From contig NZ_JAQSUW010000006.1 of NCBI RefSeq assembly GCF_028649395.1, forward strand, positions 20,815-84,814: 64,000 nt of DNA. Reading direction: 5' to 3'. The DNA is from Pseudomonas sp. Gutcm_11s. Lineage in GTDB: Bacteria > Pseudomonadota > Gammaproteobacteria > Pseudomonadales > Pseudomonadaceae. The position numbers and the translations under genes are program-made. Positions 41,097-49,292 of this stretch are shown in pieces. Position 1 is the first letter of the stretch; every line of letters begins with the position of its first letter. Under the pieces are notes generated by a model. The model saw only the letters and a list, made by a program, of their open reading frames with translations. It had not been told where the DNA came from and ran no database searches.

Positions 41097-41435
41097 TCAG
41101 GCCTTGCGCTTGAGCGGTTGCTGCTCGAACTGCACGCCGCCCAGGCCGGTGTCCTGCAGGGCGCGGATATTGGCGTGGTCGCTGCCGGCCGGGGTGGCCA
41201 GTACGGAGCGGTAATGCTCGCCGAAGGCGCGCAGGGTCTCTTCCAGGCTGAAGCCTTCCAGCAGGGCCAGGCCGAGGGTCTTGCACGAGCCTTCGTTCTG
41301 CCCGGCGCTGCTCTCCACGGCGCCGTTGCGGAAGGCGCTGGGCTGGTAGTCGTAGTGTTCGGCGACGAAGGCTAGGGTCTCGGCGAACTGGAACTGCTCG
41401 CCATGCAGGCGGGCGCGGAAGTCTTGCAGGCTCAT
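41097..41435 (-). CDS. HopJ-family protein
   Basis: The 112-residue protein (start 41435, one-base overlap with the upstream DUF1244 stop in TGATG) has the HopJ pattern: MSLQDFRARLHGEQFQFAET, AFVAEHYDYQPSAFRNGAVE and SSAGQNEGSCKTLGLALLEG. HopJ was named as a type III effector in plant-pathogenic Pseudomonas. However, homologues occur in many bacteria without type III secretion and near folX-type genes, so a housekeeping role is more likely here. No secretion signal is visible and no type III machinery is in the window. The gene belongs to the same operon as DUF1244 and probably folX. Confidence 0.87.
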   Translation of the reverse strand: MSLQDFRARLHGEQFQFAETLAFVAEHYDYQPSAFRNGAVESSAGQNEGSCKTLGLALLEGFSLEETLRAFGEHYRSVLATPAGSDHANIRALQDTGLGGVQFEQQPLKRKA

Positions 41436-41728
41436 CAGTGCTGGTTTCCTTTGTTGAAGGCGGCCTGCTGCTCGGCAGTGGCTTCCTTCTGGTACTGGGC
41501 TTTCCACTCGGCATAGGGCATGCCGTAGACGACTTCGCGGGCTTGCTCCATGTCGACGGCTACGCCCTGCTCATCGGCGGCGGCCTTGTACCATTTGGAC
41601 AGGCAGTTGCGGCAGAAGCCGGCGAGGTTCATCAGGTCGATGTTCTGCACGTCGGTGCGTTCACGCAGGTGCTCGACCAGGCGGCAGAAGGCGGCGGCTT
41701 CCAGCTCGAGGCGTTGTTGTTCGGTCAT
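41435..41728 (-). CDS. DUF1244 family protein
   Basis: The 97-residue protein contains FCRLVEHLRERTDVQNIDLM followed by NLAGFCRNCLSKWYKAAADE, the highly conserved centre of DUF1244. The CRNC pair could bind metal. The function is unknown. It is co-transcribed with HopJ (overlap of one base) and follows folX by 72 bp on the same strand. The repeated association of DUF1244 with pterin genes in Pseudomonas suggests a role related to folate or pterin metabolism, but that is inference from position. Confidence 0.87.
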   Translation of the reverse strand: MTEQQRLELEAAAFCRLVEHLRERTDVQNIDLMNLAGFCRNCLSKWYKAAADEQGVAVDMEQAREVVYGMPYAEWKAQYQKEATAEQQAAFNKGNQH

Positions 41729-41800
41729 GACGGACTCCCGGAAATCAGGGGGCGGATGATAAGAGGCGACCCGCAGGCCGGCAACGCGGGTTGCCGGTGC

Positions 41801-42172
41801 TTAGCGGTGGCCGGAGAGGGTGATCGACACCGACTCGGCGAAGCGCAGGGCGTGCAGCTTGTCCACTTCTACCTCGGCGTAGCGCACGGCCGGATTGGCC
41901 ATGACCAGGTCGAGGATCTCCTGGGTCAGGCGCTCGAGCAGGGCGAAGCGGTTTTCCTCGACGTGGCGGATCACCGCCTTGGTGATGGTGCGGTAGTTCA
42001 GCGCGTGGTCGATGTCGTTGTCGCGCACGGCTTCGGCGGCGGGGTAGAGGATGGTCAGGTTGATCAACACGTCCTGCTTGTTGTTGATCTCCTCCTCCTT
42101 GATGCCGATGAAGGTGCGCAGGCGCAGGTCCTTGACCCGGATGCGTGCCATCCCAGGTTCCAGTCGCGGCAT
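41801..42172 (-). CDS. folX: FolX, dihydroneopterin-triphosphate 2'-epimerase
   Basis: The 123-residue protein matches E. coli Fol[61 protein letters not shown] and [20 protein letters not shown]. It is of the FolB/FolX fold, with Glu27 and the LNYRT loop in the pterin site. It epimerises 7,8-dihydroneopterin triphosphate to the monapterin form. The start at 42172 is immediately after the folE stop, with GGAG 9-12 bases upstream inside folE. With folE and folM it makes tetrahydromonapterin, a cofactor of phenylalanine hydroxylase in Pseudomonas. Confidence 0.92.
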   Translation of the reverse strand: MPRLEPGMARIRVKDLRLRTFIGIKEEEINNKQDVLINLTILYPAAEAVRDNDIDHALNYRTITKAVIRHVEENRFALLERLTQEILDLVMANPAVRYAEVEVDKLHALRFAESVSITLSGHR

Positions 42173-42727
42173 TTACTTGCTCCGTCCGATCAGTTGCAGG
42201 AATTCCTGGCGAGTGTTGCTGGACTCGCGGAAGGCGCCCAGCATAACCGAGGTGAGCATCTGCGAGTTCTGCTTTTCCACCCCGCGCATCATCATGCACA
42301 TGTGCTGTGCCTCGATCACCACGGCCACGCCGGCGGCGTTGGTGACGCTCTGGATGGCCTCGGCGATTTGCCGCGTCAGGCTCTCCTGGATCTGCAGGCG
42401 GCGCGCGTACATGTCGACGATGCGCGCCACCTTGGACAGGCCGAGCACCTTGCCGGTGGGGATGTAGGCGACATGGGCCTTGCCGATGAAGGGCAGCAGG
42501 TGATGCTCGCACAGCGAGTACAGCTCGATGTCACGGACGATCACCACCTCGTCGCTCGTCGAGGCGAACAGCGCGCCGTTGACGATCTCCTCCAGCGACT
42601 GGGCATAGCCGTGACAGAGGTACTGCATGGCCTTGGCGGCGCGTTCTGGGGTGTCGCGCAGGCCTTCGCGCTGCGGGTCTTCACCGAGGCCGAGGAGGAT
42701 TTCGCGGTAGTGCTGCGGCAGGTTCAT
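42173..42727 (-). CDS. folE: FolE, GTP cyclohydrolase I
   Basis: The 184-residue protein has the zinc ligands C73, H76 (in [10 protein letters not shown]) and C144 (in QHMCMMMRG), the [18 protein letters not shown] substrate loop and the C-terminal [14 protein letters not shown] end ([19 protein letters not shown]). It opens the guanine ring of GTP to give 7,8-dihydroneopterin triphosphate. The overall length is on the short side of bacterial GCHI because the N-terminal helix region is brief. It sits between folM and folX with a gap of 10 bp to folM and zero to folX, so the pathway enzymes are transcribed together and dedicated to monapterin production. Confidence 0.93.
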   Translation of the reverse strand: MNLPQHYREILLGLGEDPQREGLRDTPERAAKAMQYLCHGYAQSLEEIVNGALFASTSDEVVIVRDIELYSLCEHHLLPFIGKAHVAYIPTGKVLGLSKVARIVDMYARRLQIQESLTRQIAEAIQSVTNAAGVAVVIEAQHMCMMMRGVEKQNSQMLTSVMLGAFRESSNTRQEFLQLIGRSK

Positions 42728-42737
42728 GGCGCGGTCC

Positions 42738-43445
42738 TCAGGCCAGATGGCGGCCGCCGTTGACGGTCAGGGTGGTGCCGGTGACGTAGGGATTGTCCAG
42801 CAGGTAGCGCAGGCTCTGGTAGATCACTTCGGCGCCTGGTTCGAAGCCCAGCGGCGTCTCGGACAGGCGCTTGGCGCGGTACTGGGCGCTGTCGCCTTCA
42901 TTGAACTGGATCAGCGCCGGGGCGATGCCGTTGACCTTGATCTTGGGCGCGAAGCGCGCGGCGAAGGACTGGGTCAGACTGTCCAGGCCGGCCTTGCTGG
43001 CGCAGTAGGCGGGGCGCTTGGCGCTGCCCTTGCGTGACACGTCATCACCGAGGTGGATGATGTCCGCCGGGCCGCCGTGGCTCAGCAGGGCTTCGCAGTG
43101 CAGGTTGATCAGGTAGGGCGCCAGCATGTGCACGCTGACCATGCGCTGGAACACCTCGGCCTCGTGGCCCGGGGTTTCCGTCTCCCAGTCGGAGGCGTTG
43201 TGCACGATGGCGCGCAGGCTGTCGGTGTGGCCTTTCAGCTGCTCGATGAAGGCCAGGATGCCGGCCTCGCCGGAGAAGTCCGCCTGCAGGGCAATGGCGC
43301 CGCGCTCGCGCAGCTGCTGCACGCCCTCGCGCTCGCTGCGGTAGCTGAAGATCACCGGCTGGCCGTCGTCGAGCAGGCGCAGGGCGCAGTGCAGGCCGAG
43401 GCGCTGGCCGGCACCGGTGATCAGGATTGGGGCGGGGGCAGTCAT
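42738..43445 (-). CDS. folM: FolM, dihydromonapterin reductase (SDR)
   Basis: The 235-residue protein has the TGAGQRLGL cofactor turn (TGx3RxG type, residues 10-18), the [11 protein letters not shown] stretch, the YCASKAGL catalytic Tyr-Lys and a C-terminal [15 protein letters not shown]. The TGx3RxG motif and the short length are typical of pteridine reductase/FolM SDRs. It reduces dihydromonapterin to tetrahydromonapterin with NADPH. As first gene of the minus-strand array, it probably carries the operon promoter in 43446-43532. Confidence 0.92.
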   Translation of the reverse strand: MTAPAPILITGAGQRLGLHCALRLLDDGQPVIFSYRSEREGVQQLRERGAIALQADFSGEAGILAFIEQLKGHTDSLRAIVHNASDWETETPGHEAEVFQRMVSVHMLAPYLINLHCEALLSHGGPADIIHLGDDVSRKGSAKRPAYCASKAGLDSLTQSFAARFAPKIKVNGIAPALIQFNEGDSAQYRAKRLSETPLGFEPGAEVIYQSLRYLLDNPYVTGTTLTVNGGRHLA

Positions 43446-43532
43446 TGCGGGGCTCGTCGATCAGGCTGGATCGAGCAAGTAAACCCCAGGCCCCGCCGCG
43501 CTACAACCATGCGCGGCGTGGGGGAAAGCGCC

Positions 43533-44096
43533 TCAGCGCGGTTGCAGCACCTCGTCCACCTGGCGCGCGCGGCGGCCTTGCAGCCAGGGTTCCAGCAGGT
43601 GGGTGGAGAGCGGGATGAACCAGTAGGTCATCAGCGGCGTGAGCACCAGGGTGCCGAGCAGTACGCGCAGCACCAGCGGCCACTCGGCCATGAAACCGCC
43701 GAACAGCAGGTTGAACGCCAGCGACACCGGGAAGAACGCCAGCCAGATAGCCACGCTCTGCTTCCAGCGTGGCGGGCGGCGCAGGGCATTGCCGAACCAG
43801 GCGTCCAGGCCGCTCACGCGGCGTTCGTGCGGCTGGGCGAACAGGCCGCTGCCACGCTGCAGCCAGGCACGGCGCGAGGCGGAGTGTTCCCAGGCGGTGA
43901 GGGTGCTGGCGTCGGCGAAGCGGAAGACGATCTGGAATTCGTCGTCCTCGGGCGGCGGGGCGAGTACGCCGGAGCCCAGGTAGCCGGGAAAGTCGGCGGC
44001 GAGTTGCTGGCCTTCGTGCAGCCAGGCGCGGAAATCGTGGAAGCACTCGCGCGGGACGCGACGTGCCACCAGCATGGTGACTGGATCGGTAGACAT
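43533..44096 (-). CDS. Membrane-anchored antibiotic-biosynthesis-monooxygenase-like protein
   Basis: The ATG at 44096 follows AGGAG at 8 bases; longer in-frame starts reach into DNA without family features. The 187-residue protein has an N-terminal ABM-type ferredoxin-like domain (MLVARRVPRECFHDFRAWLH, FQIVFRFADASTLTAWEHSA) and a C-terminal pair of membrane helices (SVAIWLAFFPVSLAFNLLFG and LVLRVLLGTLVLTPLMTYWF). This combination is known from uncharacterised Pseudomonas proteins. The function is unknown. The gene precedes folM on the same strand, 87 bp upstream, and may share its promoter region. Confidence 0.8.
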   Translation of the reverse strand: MSTDPVTMLVARRVPRECFHDFRAWLHEGQQLAADFPGYLGSGVLAPPPEDDEFQIVFRFADASTLTAWEHSASRRAWLQRGSGLFAQPHERRVSGLDAWFGNALRRPPRWKQSVAIWLAFFPVSLAFNLLFGGFMAEWPLVLRVLLGTLVLTPLMTYWFIPLSTHLLEPWLQGRRARQVDEVLQPR

Positions 44097-44290
44097 TGTG
44101 TATCTCCTGCATGTCTGGCGTCGCCCGGGTAGGGCGCAGCTCTTCATGCCGCCGGGGTGGTGGCGGGCATGAAAAATCAGGCAAGGATTATTCCTGTTTT
44201 TGCGGATTTGGCCAGAGGCCGCTGGGGCCGTGGCCTGCATTTCGTCGCCGGCCCGTGTGGCAGGCGCAGCGCTGCACGGCAATGGTGCAT

Positions 44291-44316
44291 AAAAAAGCCC
44301 GGCGCTGGGCCGGGCT
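44291..44316 (-). terminator. Intrinsic terminator of the fumarase gene
   Basis: On the minus strand AGCCCGGC, a 5-base loop, GCCGGGCT then TTTTTT. It begins 21 bp after the fumarase stop. Confidence 0.88.
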
Positions 44317-44336
44317 CCTTCGCAGCGCGTGGGCGC

Positions 44337-45860
44337 TTACTTCACTTCCACCGCCAGGCTTTCGGCGATCTTCTTGTTCCAGATCGCCGGGCCGGTGATG
44401 TGCACCGACTCGCCGCTGGTGTCGACTGCCACGGTAACCGGCATGTCTTTCACTTCGAACTCGTAGATCGCTTCCATGCCCAGCTCGGCGAAGGCCAGCA
44501 CCTTGGACTTCTTGATCGCCTGGGCGACCAGGTAGGCGGCGCCGCCGACGGCCATCAGGTACACGGCCTTGTTGTCGCGGATCGCGTCGATGGCGATCGG
44601 GCCACGCTCGGACTTGCCGATCATGCCCAGCAGGCCGGTGCTTTCGAGGATCTGGCGGGTGAACTTGTCCATACGGGTGGCGGTGGTCGGCCCGGCTGGG
44701 CCCACCACTTCGTCACCGACCGGATCGACCGGGCCGACGTAGTAGATGAAGCGACCTTTGAGGTCCACCGGCAGCTCTTCGCCCTTGTTCAGCATGTCGA
44801 CCATGCGCTTGTGCGCGGCGTCGCGGCCGGTGAGCATCTTGCCGTTGAGCAGGACGGTCTCGCCCGGCTTCCAGCTCTGCACTTCTTCCGGGGTGATGGT
44901 GTCGAGGTTGACGCGGCGCGCGCTCGGGCCGGCTTCCCAGACGATTTCCGGGTAGGCGGACAGGTCCGGCGCTTCCAGTTCGGCCGGGCCGGAACCGTCG
45001 AGCACGAAGTGGGCGTGACGGGTGGCTGCGCAGTTGGGGATCATGCACACCGGCAAGGATGCGGCGTGGGTCGGGTAGTCCATGATCTTCACGTCGAGCA
45101 CGGTGGTCAGGCCGCCCAGGCCCTGGGCGCCGATGCCCAGCTGGTTGACCTTGTCGAACAGCTCGAGGCGCATTTCCTCGATCTTGTTCTGCGGGCCACG
45201 AGCCTTCAGTTCGTGAATGTCGATGTGCTCCATCAGCACTTCCTTGGCCATCACCGCGGCCTTCTCGGCGGTACCGCCGATGCCGATGCCGAGCATGCCA
45301 GGCGGGCACCAGCCGGCGCCCATGGTTGGCACGGTCTTCAGGACCCAGTCGACGATCGAGTCGGACGGGTTGAGCATGGCCATCTTCGACTTGTTCTCGG
45401 AGCCGCCGCCCTTGGCCGCCACGTCCACTTCCAGCTTGTCGCCGGGCACCATGGAGTAGTGGATCACCGCCGGGGTGTTGTCCTTGGTGTTCTTACGCGC
45501 ACCGGCCGGGTCGGCCAGGATCGAGGCGCGCAGGACGTTTTCCGGCAGGTTGTAGGCGCGGCGTACGCCCTCGTTGATCATGTCGTCGACGCTCATGGTG
45601 GCGCCGTCCCAGCGCACGTCCATGCCGACCTTGACAAACACGGTGACGATGCCGGTGTCCTGGCAGATCGGGCGGTGGCCAGTGGCACACATGCGCGAGT
45701 TGATCAGGATCTGCGCCATGGAGTCGCGCGCGGCCGGCGATTCTTCTTTCAGGTATGCCTCGTGCATGGCCTGGATGAAGTCGACGGGGTGGTAATAGGA
45801 GATGAACTGCAGGGCGTCGGCGACGCTCTGAATCAGGTCGTCCTGCTTGATCACGGTCAT
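44337..45860 (-). CDS. Class I (iron-sulfur) fumarate hydratase
   Basis: From the ATG at 45860 (GAGGAG 8-13 bases upstream) the protein has 507 residues. It fits the class I, oxygen-sensitive fumarase: Cys66 in RPICQDTGI, Cys185 in GAGWCPPGML and Cys272/Cys277 in PVCMIPNCAATRH supply the [4Fe-4S] ligands. The GTAEKAA and DYPTHAASLP stretches are conserved. The N-terminal alpha and C-terminal beta domains are fused, as in the E. coli FumA form. It interconverts fumarate and malate. It starts the P. aeruginosa-like gene order (fumarase, GGDEF, ferredoxin reductase, enoyl-CoA hydratase, pykA) and has a long 5' leader with mutually exclusive hairpins. Confidence 0.94.
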   Translation of the reverse strand: MTVIKQDDLIQSVADALQFISYYHPVDFIQAMHEAYLKEESPAARDSMAQILINSRMCATGHRPICQDTGIVTVFVKVGMDVRWDGATMSVDDMINEGVRRAYNLPENVLRASILADPAGARKNTKDNTPAVIHYSMVPGDKLEVDVAAKGGGSENKSKMAMLNPSDSIVDWVLKTVPTMGAGWCPPGMLGIGIGGTAEKAAVMAKEVLMEHIDIHELKARGPQNKIEEMRLELFDKVNQLGIGAQGLGGLTTVLDVKIMDYPTHAASLPVCMIPNCAATRHAHFVLDGSGPAELEAPDLSAYPEIVWEAGPSARRVNLDTITPEEVQSWKPGETVLLNGKMLTGRDAAHKRMVDMLNKGEELPVDLKGRFIYYVGPVDPVGDEVVGPAGPTTATRMDKFTRQILESTGLLGMIGKSERGPIAIDAIRDNKAVYLMAVGGAAYLVAQAIKKSKVLAFAELGMEAIYEFEVKDMPVTVAVDTSGESVHITGPAIWNKKIAESLAVEVK

Positions 45861-45924
45861 TGGGGGCGCTCCTCTATCAGGGAACATCTATAAGGAAACG
45901 CCGGACCACGACCCGGCGCAACGT

Positions 45925-45959
45925 CAAAAGCCGTCTGGAACGACTTTTGATGTCGTTCC
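45925..45959 (-). promoter_or_regulatory. Overlapping alternative hairpins in the fumarase leader
   Basis: GGAACGAC (45937-45944) pairs perfectly with GTCGTTCC (45952-45959). CAAAAG (45925-45930) can also pair with CTTTTG (45944-45949), which lies inside the first hairpin. The two folds exclude each other. They lie 65-100 bp before the start codon. Confidence 0.45.
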
Positions 45960-46146
45960 GCGACGGCCCGCAGGGTGGCCGCCAGCGATGGCGGGCCACA
46001 AAAAAAGGCGCCGCAGTATAGCGCGGTGGCCGGGGCGGGCACAGCCGCAGGCAGTCGGACCATAGTCGAGGATACCCTGTGGCTTGCTACCAATTTTGTG
46101 ATCACGGAGTTAGAGTGAGGCAAGGTGCCAGTACGGGACGGAGCCC

Positions 46147-47274
46147 ATGAGCACGAGTAGTCCAGGGGTCACGAAAAGAAGCCTGCAAAGCCTCTTGCTG
46201 AAGCGTTTCGGCATGGCGGTGGGTAGCTATGCCCTGGTTCTGGTGCTGATGTGGATCGCCATGTGGGCCGGCGTGTACAACGGTACGGTCGCCTTCGGCC
46301 TGTTCTGCAGCAGCCTGGTGGTGGCCAGCCAACTGGCGTTCTACGGCCTGTTCCGCAGCGGGCGCAACCTGCGCTTCGTCGATCCCAGCCTGACCGAGGC
46401 CCAGGTCCTCGTCGGTATCTCCTTGCATACCCTGCTGCTCGCCCATATCGATGGCGCCCGCGGCAGCCTGCTGATGTTCTACCTGATCATCCTGATGTTC
46501 GGCGTGTTCCAGCTGCGCCCACGGGTGTTCGTGCGCTGTGCGGCCGTCGCCTTCTTCGCCTTCGCCGGGCTCAACCTCTGGGAGGGTTACCACTTGCGCC
46601 TGAGCGCGCCGGGGCAGGCGCTGCTGCAGTGCTGTGCGCTGTTCGTCGCCCTGGTCTGGCTGAGCCTGTTCGCCAGCTATGTGCAGGCCCTGCGTCAGCG
46701 CATGCGCCAGCGCCGCTACGCGCTGCAGGCGCACCAGGACACCCTGCGCGGCATGATGCGCCAGCTGGAAGACCTGGTGGCCACCGACGAGCTGACCGGG
46801 CTGTTCAACCGCCGCCACTTCCTGCGCCTGGCCCTGCGCGAGCTGGATAGCCTGGACCACGGCCGCCAGCACGGCCTGGCGCTGATCGACCTGGACCACT
46901 TCAAACGCATCAACGACGCCCACGGCCATGCCGCTGGCGACCGCGTGCTGCAGACCTTCGCCGCAGTGGCGCGGGCCTGCCTGCGCGATGGTGATGTGCT
47001 GGCGCGCTATGGCGGCGAGGAGTTCGTCCTGCTGTTGCCCAATACCGATGCCGACCAGTTCACCAGTTGCTGCGAGCGCTTGCGCGAGGCCTTCGCCAAT
47101 GCCGAGCCGGTGGGCGTGCAGGTGGACAACCTCAGCCTGTCCGCCGGCATGACCCTGCTCAGCGAGGGCGATGACCTCGACGAGGCCCTGCAGCGTGCCG
47201 ACCAGGCGCTGTACCGGGCCAAGCGCGGCGGGCGCAACCGCTGCGATGCTGCCTGGGAGGGCGCCGGTGCCTGA
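46147..47274 (+). CDS. sadC: Membrane diguanylate cyclase (GGDEF), SadC-like by position
   Basis: The 375-residue protein has about five to six membrane helices in residues 25-180, then a short coiled stretch and a complete GGDEF domain (210-370). The active motif is GGEEF (289-293), with the inhibitory I-site R280-DGD five residues before it. It should make c-di-GMP and be subject to product inhibition. Position next to fumarase and the ferredoxin reductase gene matches sadC of P. aeruginosa as I remember it, but that protein is longer, so orthology is probable rather than sure. A GTG for the next gene overlaps its end. Confidence 0.78.
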   Translation: MSTSSPGVTKRSLQSLLLKRFGMAVGSYALVLVLMWIAMWAGVYNGTVAFGLFCSSLVVASQLAFYGLFRSGRNLRFVDPSLTEAQVLVGISLHTLLLAHIDGARGSLLMFYLIILMFGVFQLRPRVFVRCAAVAFFAFAGLNLWEGYHLRLSAPGQALLQCCALFVALVWLSLFASYVQALRQRMRQRRYALQAHQDTLRGMMRQLEDLVATDELTGLFNRRHFLRLALRELDSLDHGRQHGLALIDLDHFKRINDAHGHAAGDRVLQTFAAVARACLRDGDVLARYGGEEFVLLLPNTDADQFTSCCERLREAFANAEPVGVQVDNLSLSAGMTLLSEGDDLDEALQRADQALYRAKRGGRNRCDAAWEGAGA

Positions 47275-48220
47275 GCCCGTCGATCCTCTGATCAGCGCCG
47301 CCGGCCGCACCTGGCCGGTCTCTTCCGGAAGCAACCTGCTCGATGCGCTCAACGGCGCCGGCCTGCGCGTGCCCTACAGTTGCCGCGCCGGCAGCTGCCA
47401 CGCCTGCCAGGTGCGCTGCGTCAGCGGTGAGCCGCTGGACCTGCAGCCGGAGGCACTGAGCGCCGAGCGCCGCGATCAGGGCTGGCGCCTGGCCTGCCAG
47501 TGCCAGGTGCTGGAGGACCTGCAGGTCGAACTGTTCGATCCGTCGCGCGACGGCCTGCCGGCACGGGTCCAGGCGCTCGACTGGTTGAGCGCGGATGTGC
47601 TGCGTCTGCGCCTGCAGCCGGAGCAGCCGCTGCGCTACCGCGTCGGCCAGCATCTGCTGCTGTGGAGCGCAGCGGGCGTGGCCCGGCCCTATTCGCTTGC
47701 CAGCCTGCCGGGCGAGGAGCCCTGGCTGGAATTCCACATCGATTGCCAGCGCCCCGGCGCCTTCAGCGATTCGGCCCGCCAGCTGCAGCCGGGCGATGGG
47801 TTGCGCCTGGGCGAGCTGCGTGGCGGCGCGCTGCACTACGACGCGGACTGGAGCGAGCGGCCGCTCTGGCTGCTGGCCGCCGGCACCGGTCTGGCGCCAT
47901 TGTGGGGTGTGCTGCGCGAGGCACTGCGCCAGCATCACCAGGGGCCGATACGGATCATTCACCTGGCCCATGACGCGGCCGGGCATTACCTCGCCGAGCC
48001 TTTGCAGACGCTGGCTGCGGCCCATTCACAGGTGCAATTGCAGCTGGCGACAGCGTCCGAGCTGGCGGCGGTTTTGGCGGAACTGCGGCTTGTTTCGCGG
48101 CAAACCGTCGCCTTACTCTGCGGCTCACCCGCCAGCGTGGAAGCCTTCGCCCGCCGTCTCTATCTCCTCGGCGTGCCGCGCAACCAGGTGCTGGCCGACG
48201 TCTTTCTGCCCCACGCCTGA
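47267..48220 (+). CDS. 2Fe-2S ferredoxin-fused FAD/NAD(P)H reductase
   Basis: I use the GTG at 47267, which is 6-7 bases after GGGAGGG; an ATG at 47246 is also possible but has no better site. The 317-residue protein has plant-type ferredoxin cysteines C39, C44, C47 and C77, then an FAD domain with R140-PYSLAS and a nicotinamide domain with AAGTGLAPLWG (204-214). This matches multicomponent oxygenase reductases, but no oxygenase is nearby; P. aeruginosa has a similar gene next to sadC. The frame overlaps the GGDEF gene by 8 bp, so the two are coupled. Confidence 0.88.
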   Translation: MPEPVDPLISAAGRTWPVSSGSNLLDALNGAGLRVPYSCRAGSCHACQVRCVSGEPLDLQPEALSAERRDQGWRLACQCQVLEDLQVELFDPSRDGLPARVQALDWLSADVLRLRLQPEQPLRYRVGQHLLLWSAAGVARPYSLASLPGEEPWLEFHIDCQRPGAFSDSARQLQPGDGLRLGELRGGALHYDADWSERPLWLLAAGTGLAPLWGVLREALRQHHQGPIRIIHLAHDAAGHYLAEPLQTLAAAHSQVQLQLATASELAAVLAELRLVSRQTVALLCGSPASVEAFARRLYLLGVPRNQVLADVFLPHA

Positions 48221-48256
48221 ATGTCTCGGCTCGGGGCCACTGCCTCTGGAGCTGCA

Positions 48257-49030
48257 ATGAGCGAACACGTACTGGTCGAGCGCGAAGACGGTCTGCTGAC
48301 CCTGCGCCTGAATCGCCCGGACAAGATGAATGCGCTGACCCGCGCCATGTACAGCCAGATGGCCGAGGTGCTGGACGCGGCCAATACCGACCGTTCGGTG
48401 CGTGCCGTGCTGATCACCGGCGGGGCGGAGTGTTTCACCAGCGGCAACGACGTCGCCGACTTCCTGCAGGCGCCGCCCACTGGCTTGGACAGCCCGGTAT
48501 TCCAGTTCATGCGTGCGCTGTTCGACTTCGAGAAACCGGTGGTGGCCGCCGTGGCCGGCCCGGCCGTGGGCATCGGCACCACTCTGCTGCTGCACTGCGA
48601 CCTGGTCTATGTCAGTCGCGACGCCAAGCTGCGTACTCCCTTCGTCAACCTCGGCCTGTGCCCGGAGTTCGGTTCCAGCCTGCTGCTGCCGCGCCTGCTT
48701 GGCCAGGCCAAGGCGGCCGAGGTGCTGCTGCTGGGCGAGGCCTTCACCGGTGAGCAGGCTGCCGCTTGGGGCATCGCCAGCGCCGCCCTGGAGGATGGCC
48801 CGAGCACCCTGGCCAGGGCGCGCGAGATGGCCCGGCGCTTCCTCGAGTTGGCGCCCTCGGCGGTGGCCGACAGCAAGCGCCTGATGCGTGCGCCGGGGCG
48901 CGCCGAGCTGCGCAAGGTGATCGAGGAGGAGGGCGCCCTGTTCGGTCAGCGCCTGCGTTCGCCGGAGGCCATCGAGGCGCTATCGGCATTCATGCAGCGG
49001 CGCAAGCCGGACTTCTCGAAGTTCGCCTGA
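48257..49030 (+). CDS. Enoyl-CoA hydratase/isomerase family protein
   Basis: The 257-residue crotonase-fold protein starts at 48257 after CTGGAG. It has GGAECFTSGNDVADFLQA (oxyanion strand, about 55-72) and GPAVGIGTTLLLHCDLVYVS (about 97-116), then LGLCPEFGSSLLLPRLLGQA. The PEFGSSLLLPRLLG stretch is typical of PaaG-like or general crotonase proteins. The classical hydratase Glu pair is not clearly present, so isomerase or another CoA reaction is possible. It has a TGATG overlap with the next small gene. In P. aeruginosa an orthologous gene lies between the ferredoxin reductase and pykA genes. Confidence 0.87.
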   Translation: MSEHVLVEREDGLLTLRLNRPDKMNALTRAMYSQMAEVLDAANTDRSVRAVLITGGAECFTSGNDVADFLQAPPTGLDSPVFQFMRALFDFEKPVVAAVAGPAVGIGTTLLLHCDLVYVSRDAKLRTPFVNLGLCPEFGSSLLLPRLLGQAKAAEVLLLGEAFTGEQAAAWGIASAALEDGPSTLARAREMARRFLELAPSAVADSKRLMRAPGRAELRKVIEEEGALFGQRLRSPEAIEALSAFMQRRKPDFSKFA

Positions 49031-49233
49031 TGGATGGCGCCGAGCTGCTCTGGGGCCTGCTGTTCGGCAGCATCGGCCTGGGCTACGTGATCTATGGTCG
49101 CCGCCAGAGCAAGCCGGTGCCGTTCATCTGCGGCCTGGCGCTGATGGGCTTCCCCTATCTGGTGGACAGCAACCTGGCGCTGGTGCTGATCGGCGGCACG
49201 CTCAGCGCGCTTCCCTACTTCGTGCGCCTGTGA
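49030..49233 (+). CDS. Small two-helix membrane protein
   Basis: The 67-residue protein begins at the ATG overlapping the preceding stop (TGATG) and has two hydrophobic segments (LLWGLLFGSIGLGYVIYG and LALVLIGGTLSALPYFVRL) with a short basic loop YGRRQSKPVPF. The extended P/L-rich middle (GLALMGFPYLVDSN) is typical of a family of small membrane proteins often found after CoA genes. Function is unknown. The strong coupling by overlap supports a real gene even though it is short. Confidence 0.75.
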   Translation: MDGAELLWGLLFGSIGLGYVIYGRRQSKPVPFICGLALMGFPYLVDSNLALVLIGGTLSALPYFVRL

Positions 49234-49250
49234 GTTTTCGCCGGGCATGT

Positions 49251-49277
49251 AAAAGGCCGCTCATCGAGCGGCCTTTT
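49251..49277. terminator. Bidirectional intrinsic terminator before pykA
   Basis: AAAAGGCCGCT, loop CATCG, AGCGGCCTTTT. It ends the plus-strand array and the convergent pykA. Confidence 0.9.
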
Positions 49278-49292
49278 CGTTTGCATCGGCTG

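Noticed and set aside
41097..41435. Type III secretion effector
   Set aside because: Only the family name suggests it; no secretion machinery or hrp box is seen and the gene is within a metabolic array.
40975..41514. Extension of the glycolipid-binding gene through the HopJ region
   Set aside because: The added residues are Arg/Pro-rich shadow translation of HopJ, which has clear family features in its own frame.
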